Source: Bacillota bacterium (GTDB lineage Bacteria; Bacillota; UBA4882; UBA10575). From it: DNA of 44,199 nucleotides. The notes beneath the pieces are model-generated. The model made no database searches. It was not told where the DNA came from and saw only the letters and a program-made list of their open reading frames with translations. The stretch lies in assembly GCA_012735195.1 (NCBI GenBank), contig JAAYIC010000057.1:1-44199 (forward strand), in the 5' to 3' direction. Shown here piece after piece: positions 8,740 through 17,444 of this stretch (position 1 is its first letter; each line of letters starts with the position of its first letter). Made by a program: the position numbers and the translations under genes.

Positions 8740-8776
8740 AAAGGGTTCCGCATTCTGCGGAACCCTTTAATTTTAC
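8740..8776. terminator. Bidirectional terminator between the importer operon and the HAD gene
   Basis: A perfect 13-bp stem, 8740-8752 (AAAGGGTTCCGCA) with 8756-8768, and a three-base loop. AATTTTA follows on the + strand and TTTTAAAGG on the - strand. It lies between two convergent genes and can serve both. Confidence 0.9.
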
Positions 8777-8809
8777 CAAGTGTTTTATTTTTATAATTGA
8801 TCTAATCCT

Positions 8810-9445
8810 TTAAAGATCCCGGTAGTCTAAATTTTCCAGGGTATAAACGATTTTATCGGCGCGCGAAAGGTCCTGCGGGCCGGAGTTGGGGTTTTGATAA
8901 CCGATGCATTTCATGCCGGCGCGTTTCGCCGCCTCCACTCCGTGCTTGGAGTCTTCCAAGACGAGACAGTCGGCGGGTTCGACATTGAGGAGCTTTGCCG
9001 CGCGGAGGAAGAGCTCCGGCTCCGGCTTACTCCTTTCAACTTCCTCGCCGCTGACAATCGCCTGGAAATACCCGCGAATCTGCAGTTTCTCCAGGACCAT
9101 CTCAATAAACTCCCTTTCTGACGATGAAGCCAGCCCGGTGGCGATCCCGTCCTTTTTCAGGTTGGTAAGGAGTTCCGGGATTCCCTTGATCGGTTGCAAG
9201 TCCCGGAAGACCTCCTTTTTCAAGAGGAAGTCCTTTTTCAGCATTTCCGTAATGGTTGTGTTGAGGCTGTACCGCGCAATCACATCCGTCCACATCTGCT
9301 CATTGGTGATCCCGACATAGGGATGGAACGCCTCATCCGGAAGTTCTAAGCCGAAGTCCCGCATGATCCTCCTGCTTACCTCAAAATGCAACGGCTCGCT
9401 GTCGACAATGACGCCGTCCATATCAAAGATAAATGCTTTTATCAT
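8810..9445 (-). CDS. HAD-superfamily phosphatase/beta-phosphoglucomutase-like
   Basis: A 211-residue HAD hydrolase. Motif I is FIFDMDGVIVDSEPLHFE (nucleophile Asp in FDMDG), a motif II-like LASSSERE follows, then the motif III/IV region VSGEEVERSKPEPELF and LVLEDSKHGVEAAKRAGM. The helical cap between motifs I and II places it in subfamily I, with beta-phosphoglucomutase and phosphoglycolate phosphatase-like enzymes. Substrates range from sugar phosphates to nucleotides and cannot be told from sequence alone. The ATG is preceded by GGAGGAGAAAG. It lies downstream of dnaE on the same strand with a 120-base gap, so it may be co-transcribed. Confidence 0.9.
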   Translation of the reverse strand: MIKAFIFDMDGVIVDSEPLHFEVSRRIMRDFGLELPDEAFHPYVGITNEQMWTDVIARYSLNTTITEMLKKDFLLKKEVFRDLQPIKGIPELLTNLKKDGIATGLASSSEREFIEMVLEKLQIRGYFQAIVSGEEVERSKPEPELFLRAAKLLNVEPADCLVLEDSKHGVEAAKRAGMKCIGYQNPNSGPQDLSRADKIVYTLENLDYRDL

Positions 9446-9566
9446 TCTTTCTCCTCCAGCACAGCAAATATTAGAAAGACAATCCCGGCCTACCCAGGGT
9501 TACGCGGCGGCCGGGGCATAAGCCGCAGTACCGGGCCGTCGCCGCCTCTACCATCCATGCAGCCAG

Positions 9567-12500
9567 CTAGGACAACCACCGGATCTGCGAGGCCAAAAGC
9601 TTCTTCTCCTCTTCGGCCGTGTCAAGGCGCCCTTTCACCACCACCACCCGGTCGTTACCGGCTGCTTCGTGAATCTCCTCGTATAATTTGGGAAAGACCA
9701 GGACCTCCAGGGAGGCGGTCATATCTTCCAGGCGGAAAGTGGCCATTAATTTGCCGGCCTTGGTCACCATACGTTTCCAGGCGCTGACCACGCCCCCGGC
9801 TACCACCTGGCGTTCCCGGTCGTCTTCAATAATCTCCAGTATCGACGGGATCCCGTTCTTTTTGAACTTCTCCTTCCAGGGGTCAAGGGGGTTCCCGGTC
9901 AGGTAGACCCCGAGGTATTCCTTTTCCATCGCCAGCAAGGTGGCGGGCGGGTATTCCTCCACCGGGCGGCGGTTTTCAGTCTCCGGGACAGTAAACTCCC
10001 CGTCCAGATCGAAGAAGGAAAGCTGTCCCTCCCGGCGGGCGGCAGCCAGGCGTTGCGAGTTCTCAAAGACCGTGGGCAAACTCTCGCTCATCGCGCGACG
10101 GGTCTGGCCGGTGGAGGCAAAGGCCCCGGCCTTGCTCAGGCTCTCCACCGCCCGTTTGTTTATTACCCCCGGGTCGAGACGGCGGCAAAAACCGGAGAGC
10201 GAGGTAAAGGGTGCCTTCTCCCGTTCTTTCAAAATGGCGGCAATTGCCCCCTCGCCCAGGTTTTTAACGGCCAGAAGCCCAAAACGGATCCCCTCCCCCT
10301 CCTCTGTGAACTTGTTCCGGCTCTTGTTCACATCCGGCGGGTAAACCGGGATCCCCATTCGCCGGCACTCTTCAATATAGAGGCCGACCTTGTCGCTGTT
10401 CCCGATGACGCTGGTCAAAAGGGCGGCCATGAAGGCCCGGGGGTAATTGGCTTTGAAATAGGCGGTCCAGTAGGCGACCAAAGCATAGGCGGCGGAATGG
10501 GACTTGTTAAACCCGTAGCCAGCAAAATACTCCATCAGGTCAAAGATCTTCTCCGCCACCCCGGCGTCAATCCCCTTCTTCTGGGCCCCGGCCAGGAATT
10601 TCTGGCGCATAGCTGCCAGGACCTCCGGTTTCTTCTTGCCCATCGCCCGGCGGACCAGATCGGCCTCGCCGAGGCTAAACCCCCCCAAGCGGCTGCAGAT
10701 CTGCATCACTTGCTCCTGGTAGAGAATAATCCCGTAGGTTGGTTTCAAAATATCCTCGAGCCGCGGGTGGAGATAGGTAACCTCCTTTTCCCCATGCCGC
10801 CGCTGGATAAAGTCTTCAGTCATCCCGCTGCCGAGCGGACCGGGACGGTAGAGAGCGACCAGGGGAATCAGGTCCTCAAAGGACTCCGGGGCCAGTTGCA
10901 CCAGGAGCTTCCGCATGCCGCTGCTTTCCAACTGAAAGATGCCCAGGGTCTGCCCGGAGCGGAGCAACTCCAGGGTCTTGCCGTCCTGCGGGGGGATCTC
11001 CTGGAGGCAGATCTCCTTTCCGGTCTGTTTTTTCACCAGTTCCATGGTATCCCGGAGCACGGTCAGGGTGCGCAGGCCCAGGAAGTCCATTTTCAAAAGG
11101 CCTATGGTCTCCAGGTCTTCCATGGGGAACTGTGTTGTTATCTCGCCTTCCGCCGCTCTGGCCAGGGGCACGTATTCGGTTAACGGTTGGGCGGAGATCA
11201 CAACCCCGGCGGCGTGGATCGAGGCGTGACGCGGGAAGCCTTCCACCGCCTGGGCGATCTCCAGCAGGTTGGCGATTTTCGGGTCTTCCCCCGCCCGGCG
11301 CTGCAGGTCCGGGGAGAGTTTCAAGGCCTCCTCCAGAGTGATCCCGGGCCCGGCCGGGATCAGTTTGGCGATCCGGTCAACCTCGCCGTAGGGAAAACCC
11401 AGAGCCCGGCCGACGTCCCGGACCGCCCCGCGGGCGGCCATGGTTCCAAAGGTAATAATCTGGGCCACGTGGTCGGCGCCATATTTTTCTTTTACGTATT
11501 CGATGATCTCCCCCCGCCGTTCATAACAGAAATCAATATCAAAGTCGGGCATGGAGATCCGTTCCGGGTTTAAAAAGCGTTCAAAAAGCAACTGGTGTTC
11601 AAGCGGGTCAAGATCGGTAATGCCAAGCAAATACCCGACCAGGCTGCCGGCGGCCGACCCTCTTCCGGGTCCCACCATAATCCCGCGTTTCTTGGCCTGG
11701 CTGACAAAATCCCAGACAATCAGGAAGTAAGTAACAAAGCCCATCTTTTTAATGACCGAGAGTTCGTATGCCAGCCGCTCCTCTATTTCCGCAGTGGCCT
11801 CCGGGTAACACCGGGCCAACCCCTCCCGGCAGAGGTGTTCAAGGTAGGAGTCGGCGTCAAAGCCCTCGGGAACCGGGAAAGCCGGCAGGTGGTAACTACC
11901 CAGTTCCAATTGGACGTCGCAACGTTCGGCAATCCGGCAGGTGTTAGCCAGGGCCTCCGGGACCTCCGCAAAGACCAGTGCCATCTCCTGCGGGGTCCGG
12001 TAATAAAAGAGGTCGGTTGGGAAGCGCATCCGGTCCTGGTCGTTGATGGTCTTGCCTGTTTGGATACAGAGTAAAACATCGTGGATCCTCGCATCTTCCC
12101 TCCGTAAATAATGAAGATCGTTGGTGGCGACCACCCCCACCCCCAGCTCTTTGGCGAGGCGCACCAGTTCGCGGTTGAGCTTCTTCTGCCCCTCCAGCCC
12201 TTGGTCCTGTAGTTCCAGGAAAAACCGGTCCGGGCCAAAGACCTACCGGTACCAACCGGCGGCCTCCTGCGCCGCCTCGGGGTTTTCCGCCAAAAGATGC
12301 CCGGGGACCTCCCCGCTCATGCAGGCCGAGAGGGCGATCAGCCCCTTAGAATAGGCGGCCAGCACCTCCCGGTCCACCCGCGGGCGATAATAAAACCCTT
12401 CCACATGGCTGATGGAGGAGAGCTTTAAAAGGTTCTTGTAACCCTCCTCATTCTCTGCCAGCAACACCAGGTGGTATGGGCTTTCGTCAATCTTCGGCGT

Positions 12501-12746
12501 GCGGTCATGCCGCGTTCTCCTGGCCACATAAACCTCGCAGCCTAAGATGGGTTTGATCCCCGCCGCCTTGGCGGCCTGGTAGAACTTTAAGATCCCGTAC
12601 ATCGCCCCGTGGTCGGTCAAAGCCAGGGCCGGTTGGCCGTTGGCCACAGCCGCCTTCACCAGTTGGTCAATGGAGGCGGCCCCGTCTAAGAGCGAATACT
12701 GGGAATGGACATGAAGATGAACAAAACCCGGTTTCTTTCCCGCCAT
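9567..12746 (-). pseudogene. dnaE: DNA polymerase III alpha subunit DnaE, interrupted by an in-frame TAG
   Basis: Replicative/error-prone C-family polymerase. The frame covers about 1059 codons from ATG 12746 (GGAGGTATG site; an upstream in-frame ATG at 12803 lacks one). The PHP domain opens HLHVHSQYSLLDGA. The palm acidic motif PDFDIDF lies near codons 400-406. Further on are GPGRGSAAGSLVGYLL, the helix-hairpin-helix part and an OB fold (VVVVKGRLDTAEEEKKLLA). At 12243-12245 a TAG follows AAGWYR exactly where family members continue E-V-FGPDRFF; GAG to TAG is the simplest change. Both sides are otherwise conserved, so the gene is intact but for one codon. It also ends soon after the OB fold, shorter than most DnaE. 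Bacillota also have PolC, but DnaE is normally essential. TAG serves as an ordinary stop elsewhere (trpS), so global recoding is unlikely. Confidence 0.88.
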
Positions 12747-12800
12747 TTTTGCATACCTCCGCTGGATTGCCCTTGCAGTCCCCGCCGGATCTGTTTTACA

Positions 12801-12833
12801 CATTAAACAACATTAAACAAATTAATTATATCA
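12801..12833 (-). promoter_or_regulatory. Possible dnaE promoter with a 10-bp direct repeat
   Basis: On the - strand TGATATAAT (12825-12833) is a perfect extended -10. No good -35 lies 17 bases upstream. Immediately downstream is a perfect tandem 10-mer, CATTAAACAA twice on the + strand (12801-12820), which would fall at the start of the transcript. It lies back to back with the trpS promoter. Confidence 0.4.
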
Positions 12834-12873
12834 CAATTCCCGGCGGGCAGCGGCGCCTGCCGGTAAAAGTTTA

Positions 12874-12902
12874 TTGACAAAGCCGCCACCGGTTTTTATA
12901 AT
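12874..12902 (+). promoter_or_regulatory. Sigma-A promoter of trpS
   Basis: Consensus TTGACA (12874-12879), a 17-base spacer and consensus TATAAT (12897-12902). Transcription would begin at about 12909, giving a leader of some 440 bases that contains the T-box. Confidence 0.9.
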
Positions 12903-12908
12903 AGATAT

Positions 12909-13248
12909 TGATTCTTCCGTACAAGCTGTCAGAAATAAATCATAAAAAAGGCAATGAGCGTGAAGAGTACACTTGTGCAGGGATGCGTTTACCGGGAGGT
13001 CAGAGAGCCGGTGGTTGGTGAAAACCGGCCCTCCGGGAAAGTGGAATGGGCCCGCGAGCTTCTTTGCCCGTAAACGGGTTCGCCTGTATAAGCGGGTTCG
13101 CCCGTAAACGGGCGGGACGGTTCTCCACCGTTATCCGGAGCCAAGAGGATCATATGGGTGCATGCCATGGCAGTATGGGCGCACCCGGATCAAATTGGGT
13201 GGCACCGCGAGCGTAAACCTCGTCCCAAATACGGACGGGGTTTTGTTT
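12909..13248 (+). promoter_or_regulatory. T-box leader (tryptophan), with tandem hairpins inserted
   Basis: The T-box core GGGTGGCACCGCGA sits at about 13197-13209. It is followed by a terminator stem, 13215-13225 with 13233-13243, ending TTTTGTTTT. Stem I lies upstream, with AGAGAGCCGGTGG near 13000 and a likely UGG specifier in GGAATGGG (13047-13049), matching the downstream trpS. Uncharged tRNA-Trp would stabilise the antiterminator and switch trpS on. Between stem I and the T-box core, 13066-13115 holds three tandem units, GCCCGTAAACGGG..., each able to fold as a small hairpin. The specifier assignment is inferred from position and from the downstream gene. Confidence 0.88.
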
Positions 13249-13348
13249 TACCCCGGCTTATCTGTCAATAAAGCCGGAGAGCTGTTGATGCAAGGGGACA
13301 CGACCATTAATAAAGCCGGCACGAACTGTCAACAAAGGAGGAAGAGAA
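13249..13348 (+). repeat. Short degenerate direct repeat between T-box and trpS
   Basis: AATAAAGCCGG occurs twice, about 43 bases apart, each in a similar context (TGTCAATAAAGCCGG and ATTAATAAAGCCGG). The second copy leads into the trpS ribosome site. It adds an untranslated stretch of 100 bases after the terminator. Confidence 0.5.
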
Positions 13349-14338
13349 ATGAAAAAACGTGTTTTTTCCGGCGTCCAGCCCAGCGGCGCGTTGACGCTCG
13401 GTAATTACCTTGGCGCGATCAAGAATTTCGCCAGCCTGCAACATGAAACTAACTGTTTCTTTTGTGTGGTTGATCTGCACGCACTGACTGTCCCCCAGGA
13501 CCCGGCGGCGCTGGGGGAAAATATAAAAAACACCGCCCGCCTCTTCGTGGCTTGCGGTCTTGACCCCCAGATCTCCACGATCTTTGTCCAGTCGCATGTC
13601 TCCGCCCACGCTGAAATGAGCTGGCTCCTGGAATGCCAGACCTATATCGGTGAATTACGCCGGATGACCCAGTTCAAGGATAAATCAGCCAAACACGAAA
13701 ACGTCTCCGCCGGGCTTTTTACCAACCCGGTGTTGATGGCTGCCGATATCCTGCTCTACGATGCCGATCTCGTCCCGGTGGGTGAAGACCAAAAGCAACA
13801 CCTGGAACTGACCAGGGATATCGCCATCCGGGTCAACAACCGCTTTGGCGAGAAAATCTTTACTGTCCCCGAACCGTATACTCCGCCGCGGTCGGCCGGC
13901 GGCCGGATCATGAGCCTGCTCGAGCCGGAGAAAAAAATGTCCAAATCCGATGAAAACCCCAAGAGCTACATTGCCCTCCTCGACCCGCCGGAGGTGATCG
14001 TGAAAAAGTTTAAGAGTGCTGTGACGGACTCGGGGAACGAGATCCGCTACGACGAGGAGAAAAAACCGGGGATCTCCAATCTGATGGTGATTTACTCCCT
14101 CTGCTCCGGTGAGTCCCTGGAGGCCATCGCCGACCGCTACGCCGGGACCGGTTACGGCAAGTTCAAACAAGACCTGGGGGAACTGGTCGCCGAGACCCTC
14201 CGGCCGATCCAAGAGAAGGTAAAAGAACTCAGCACACCCGGGGTGATCGAAGAGATCCTCGACGCCGGGGCGGAGAAAGCAGCAGCCGTCGCCGAAGCGA
14301 AACTCCACTTCTTCCAGGAAAAACTGGGTATCAGATAG
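13349..14338 (+). CDS. trpS: Tryptophanyl-tRNA synthetase
   Basis: A 329-residue class I aminoacyl-tRNA synthetase charging tRNA-Trp in the cytoplasm. The HIGH-like motif is in PSGALTLGNYLGAI (residues 11-24) and the KMSKS loop is KKMSKSDEN (KMSKS at 196-200). The family's usual length of about 325-340 fits. The ATG follows AAAGGAGGAAGAG. It is a single-gene unit controlled by the upstream T-box, and its stop is TAG. A repeat-filled spacer separates it from the convergent germination operon. Confidence 0.97.
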   Translation: MKKRVFSGVQPSGALTLGNYLGAIKNFASLQHETNCFFCVVDLHALTVPQDPAALGENIKNTARLFVACGLDPQISTIFVQSHVSAHAEMSWLLECQTYIGELRRMTQFKDKSAKHENVSAGLFTNPVLMAADILLYDADLVPVGEDQKQHLELTRDIAIRVNNRFGEKIFTVPEPYTPPRSAGGRIMSLLEPEKKMSKSDENPKSYIALLDPPEVIVKKFKSAVTDSGNEIRYDEEKKPGISNLMVIYSLCSGESLEAIADRYAGTGYGKFKQDLGELVAETLRPIQEKVKELSTPGVIEEILDAGAEKAAAVAEAKLHFFQEKLGIR

Positions 14339-14340
14339 GG

Positions 14341-14560
14341 TATGGCCAACGGGCCCGCTCCCGGTCAATGGGAACGGGCCCGGTTAATATGAACGGCTTC
14401 GTTCATATCAAGGGCGTTCGTCCAACGGGTCCCATGGTTCAACGGGACCCGGGCAATATAAACATCTTCCTTCCAACGGGCGTGTACATGTTCAACGGGC
14501 TCGAGTACAGCCAGTGGGAACGGACCCGGCGGGTGTGCCCGCCCAGCGGGCTTGCTCCCG
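14341..14560. repeat. AACGGG-cored repeat and hairpin array
   Basis: The spacer between the convergent trpS and germination operon is almost wholly repetitive. AACGGG occurs exactly at 14348, 14373, 14424, 14441, 14475 and 14494, with near copies at 14392, 14519 and 14545. Several stretches fold: ATATGAACG/CGTTCATAT (14387-14408, perfect 9-bp stem), CGGGTCCC/GGGACCCG (14426-14451) and GGCGGG/CCCGCC (14528-14543). The first inverted pair, GGGCCCGCTCCC with GGGAACGGGCCC, could act as a weak terminator for trpS. The open frames seen through this stretch look like accidents of composition. Confidence 0.75.
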
Positions 14561-14561
14561 G

Positions 14562-15038
14562 CTAACTGGCGCGTGTCCGCGTCCGTGCAACTTCAGATGG
14601 AACCATGACCAAAAAAAAGCCATAGAGCACAACGTGGGAGAGCAGCCCCAGGAAAAACGTATGGACCGCAGTCCAATCCGCCCGTACCGTCTGATATCCG
14701 GCCCAGATCAGAATCTGCGATAACACCGTGGCGGCCGCGGCAAAGATGACAAAGAGAAAAAGCCGGCTAAGCCGGGTTGTCAGCAAAAGGTGGCCAAAAA
14801 AGATGGTAATTACCCACCAAAGCAGCAGTAACGCCACAGGGACCCCGCCGACAGCCAGGAAAAGGTGGTGAAACTTCCAGATCTTCAGGAGGTGTACAAG
14901 GGTGTAGTTTTGGACGGCAGCCATCAAAAAACCGCCGGCATACCCAAAGAGCAGGAGCCTCCGGATATTGGCCGGAGGGAGCAGAAGAAAGAGCAGAATT
15001 ATTCCGCTCAGGGCGGCCAACGGCCAAAGAGCTGCCAC
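14562..15038 (-). CDS. Small polytopic membrane protein at the end of the gerA operon
   Basis: A 158-residue protein with about five hydrophobic segments and a basic C-terminal end (ARTRTRAS). The start is GTG at 15038, with GGGAGGG about eight bases upstream. It begins 27 bases after the GerAC stop on the same strand, so it is the last gene of the germinant-receptor operon. I do not recognise the family with certainty; its layout resembles the CBO0543-type small membrane proteins of spore formers. It is not a GerD-like lipoprotein and is longer than the two-helix GerD/GerX subunits. A role as an accessory receptor subunit is inferred from position only. Confidence 0.6.
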   Translation of the reverse strand: MAALWPLAALSGIILLFLLLPPANIRRLLLFGYAGGFLMAAVQNYTLVHLLKIWKFHHLFLAVGGVPVALLLLWWVITIFFGHLLLTTRLSRLFLFVIFAAAATVLSQILIWAGYQTVRADWTAVHTFFLGLLSHVVLYGFFLVMVPSEVARTRTRAS

Positions 15039-15064
15039 CTCGGTTTCCCTCCCTTTTCCTCATG

Positions 15065-16255
15065 TTATGCCAGGCGCCTTATGGTTTGGGCCCACTCCAT
15101 TTTCACTTCGATCTCCACAGGGAAGGTGAGGAACTCCTCTTCCCAATCCATCCCTTGCCAGACTTTATTCTGCTCGGCCCTGATTTTTTTCCCAATACCG
15201 ATAATATCCGCCTTTAGTTCCCGCGCTTTCTCCAGGGCCGCCCGGGTTTCATTGAGGATCTCCGCGGCTACCCGTTGGGTGAGTTCCTCGCTGAGTTCCT
15301 CCTCCGGCCCGTGTTCACCGGTAAATTCAGTGGTTTCAAAGACCCCGCGGACCAGGATTTTGAGGGTAAGGGTTTTACCCTCCCGTACCAGGCGGTGATG
15401 GGCGTTGGTCTTCACCACCGCCACGTTGATATTATCTCCCGGATGGAAAGGGCACTCCACCTCATAATCCGAACCCACGAACTCGTTTCTTAAGATATTA
15501 AGGCCTCTGGTCTCAAAAGGAGTCAGCCAGCCGGTCAGCCGGTTGTGGCGAATGACCGCGGCGCCGCCTGTTAAAATAAGATCACCACTCTTTTTGACCC
15601 GGGGAAGAACCGGTTCCAAACCGATGTTAGAGTTTTCCACCATGTATTTGCCCAAATCTGAGACATAGACCTGGCTGGTACCGCCGGTACCCGAGAGCAG
15701 GTTGAGGAGAGCAGTCGTTGGTTCCTGGCCAATCGGCGGCATATGCTCTAGAATCTCCCGGGCTTTTCCTTCCACTATCGCCACACGGGCGACTCGCTGA
15801 ATCTGGAAATTACGCTGGAAATAATCTAAAATCCGGTCCACCCCGTACTCACGGGCTACCTTTTCCCCGATCAAAATCAAGCGGCTATGCCCAAGGAAGA
15901 GTGTGCGGTCCAATTCCCTCTGTAATTGTTGCAAGCCGCTGAGAACGGTACGGGCGGTTGTACTCAGGACGATGAATGGCTTTCCGGAGTCTCCGCCCTG
16001 GCCTTGTTCACGGCTTCCGGCCATCCGCGAGGGGTCCGGGACCTGGATACTCATGGTGAACTTGGAGAGCTCTTCCCCCCCGTTCCCCCCTTTTACGGAC
16101 CCGGCCCCTTCTTCACTCTCCTCGTCTTCCGGGAGATCAAAAGCGACAGCAAAGACGAAAGCCCGCTCATTGATCTCCCGTCCCTCCCAGCACCCGGCGG
16201 CCATGACCACCAGGAGAAAAAGGGGGAAAAGAAAATACCGGCATTTTTTTCTCAT
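15065..16255 (-). CDS. gerAC: Germinant receptor lipoprotein GerAC (Ger(x)C family)
   Basis: A 396-residue lipoprotein, the C subunit of a GerA-type germinant receptor on the outer face of the spore inner membrane. The signal peptide ends at a clear lipobox, VMAAGCWEGRE (Cys at about 22). The GREINE stretch that follows, and a C-terminal domain rich in alternating strands (VEIEVKMEWAQTI), fit the Ger(x)C fold. It starts two bases after the GerAB stop. The family's usual length is 370-400, so it is complete. The germinant cannot be predicted. Confidence 0.93.
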   Translation of the reverse strand: MRKKCRYFLFPLFLLVVMAAGCWEGREINERAFVFAVAFDLPEDEESEEGAGSVKGGNGGEELSKFTMSIQVPDPSRMAGSREQGQGGDSGKPFIVLSTTARTVLSGLQQLQRELDRTLFLGHSRLILIGEKVAREYGVDRILDYFQRNFQIQRVARVAIVEGKAREILEHMPPIGQEPTTALLNLLSGTGGTSQVYVSDLGKYMVENSNIGLEPVLPRVKKSGDLILTGGAAVIRHNRLTGWLTPFETRGLNILRNEFVGSDYEVECPFHPGDNINVAVVKTNAHHRLVREGKTLTLKILVRGVFETTEFTGEHGPEEELSEELTQRVAAEILNETRAALEKARELKADIIGIGKKIRAEQNKVWQGMDWEEEFLTFPVEIEVKMEWAQTIRRLA

Positions 16256-16257
16256 TT

Positions 16258-17376
16258 TTAGTCCTCCCCGGTGTCACCGGAAGACCCCAGCCACCGGCGC
16301 AGCCCGGCTACAAACAGCAGAAAAACAGGCAAGACCACCCCGACAAAGACGGCCAGCACGGAAAGGTACGAAAGCCACTTGTTCCAGGCAAAGTAGTTGG
16401 TAAGGATCGTACTCAAGTAGTAAATCACCGGCGCCAGCCCCCAAACAAGAGGAGAATGGCTCCGCAGATTAAAAAGCCTGCTCAAACCGGAAACGGCGAA
16501 ATGGTATGCCAAAAAGCAGGTGGTAAAGATGGCGCCGAGCCAGGAGACGATTAAGATCATATCCAGACGCTCCAGGATTACCACTTCGAAATTGACCGCC
16601 TTGGCCAGTTCCAATCCGGGCCAGGCCTGACCGGCCACTTCATTCCAGCCGAAAACACCAAGCGTGGTAATGGTGAAGAAGGCATAAGTCAAGACCACCA
16701 GGGTAACGGCGAAAACCGCCGCCCGCGGGAGTGACCGGTGGCGGCGGACGAACGGAAAAACCAATAAAAGCAGGGGATAGCCGGTAAAGCCCAAAATCAT
16801 CCCCGCCTCCTCCCAAAACTTGGCGAGGTTCATTTCTTCAACGCTGAAAACCGGTTGTAGATGAGAGGGATCAAAAAACCGCCATCCGAATAGAGTCACC
16901 ATCAGGCCGACGATCAAGGTGATTTCAATCAAAACCTCGTTCACTTGGGCTAAGGTTTCAAAGTCGGTGGCGGTTGCGTAAGCCAGGACCAAGAAAAAGG
17001 TAGAGCTGACGAACCAGGAAGGCGCCCGGCGCAAGATTGAGATATTTACCAGTTCCTGAAGGATCCGGATTTCCACCGGGATATAGAGGAGGAAAAAAAG
17101 GACTACCACCAGACCGGTCAGGAAACCAAGGGGCCGACCCAAAAGCCGCCGGCTAAACTCTACCACCGTCTCGCCGGGGAAGATTCGCCCCAGGCATGCG
17201 CAGATCCAGGCAGCGAAGATAAAGATGAGACCCGCGGCGAGCACCAGGATCCACCCGCCGGTGCCAAAGACCCGTGCAACCCTTCCGGGTAAAAGGAGGT
17301 TCCCACCGCCGATGCTCAGCCCCAGAATAAGCAGGATGATCTGTCTTGAACTCAGGAACATTGTTGTTTTGCTCAT
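16258..17376 (-). CDS. gerAB: Germinant receptor membrane subunit GerAB
   Basis: A 372-residue protein of the amino-acid/polyamine/organocation transporter superfamily, spore germination group, with about ten membrane segments. The opening SSRQIILLILGLSIGGG is typical. It would form the ligand-binding subunit of the receptor. It starts 67 bases after the GerAA stop and abuts gerAC. The ATG is preceded by GGAAGAAG. Confidence 0.93.
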   Translation of the reverse strand: MSKTTMFLSSRQIILLILGLSIGGGNLLLPGRVARVFGTGGWILVLAAGLIFIFAAWICACLGRIFPGETVVEFSRRLLGRPLGFLTGLVVVLFFLLYIPVEIRILQELVNISILRRAPSWFVSSTFFLVLAYATATDFETLAQVNEVLIEITLIVGLMVTLFGWRFFDPSHLQPVFSVEEMNLAKFWEEAGMILGFTGYPLLLLVFPFVRRHRSLPRAAVFAVTLVVLTYAFFTITTLGVFGWNEVAGQAWPGLELAKAVNFEVVILERLDMILIVSWLGAIFTTCFLAYHFAVSGLSRLFNLRSHSPLVWGLAPVIYYLSTILTNYFAWNKWLSYLSVLAVFVGVVLPVFLLFVAGLRRWLGSSGDTGED

Positions 17377-17419
17377 TTTCTTCTTCCTATCTCCCGTGCC
17401 CGGTGGAGGAGATAAAATA

Positions 17420-17444
17420 GGACACGGAACCGTCCCCCGTCCCC
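17420..17444 (-). repeat. Short REP-like palindromic fragment
   Basis: In the gap between gerAA and gerAB the + strand reads GGACACGGAACCGTCCCC followed by CGTCCCC. The arms ACGG and CCGT pair across AA. This resembles the GGGACNNGG...CCGTCCCC palindromes scattered between genes in many Clostridia. Only one copy is present here, so identity as a repeat family member is from recollection. Confidence 0.35.

Noticed and set aside
10053-11183. Long + strand open frame (376 codons) antisense to dnaE
   Set aside because: It is a mirror of the GC-rich dnaE codons; composition is low-complexity and no family motif is present.
12243-12245. Pyrrolysine or genome-wide TAG recoding
   Set aside because: TAG ends trpS normally, and Glu, not a special residue, is expected here. 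No pyl gene is visible in the window.
13066-14560. CRISPR array
   Set aside because: The repeats are short, degenerate and unevenly spaced, spacers are not unique, and no cas gene is nearby.
14368-14723. Open frames through the trpS downstream spacer
   Set aside because: They run through the AACGGG repeats and lack a ribosome site and family signal.
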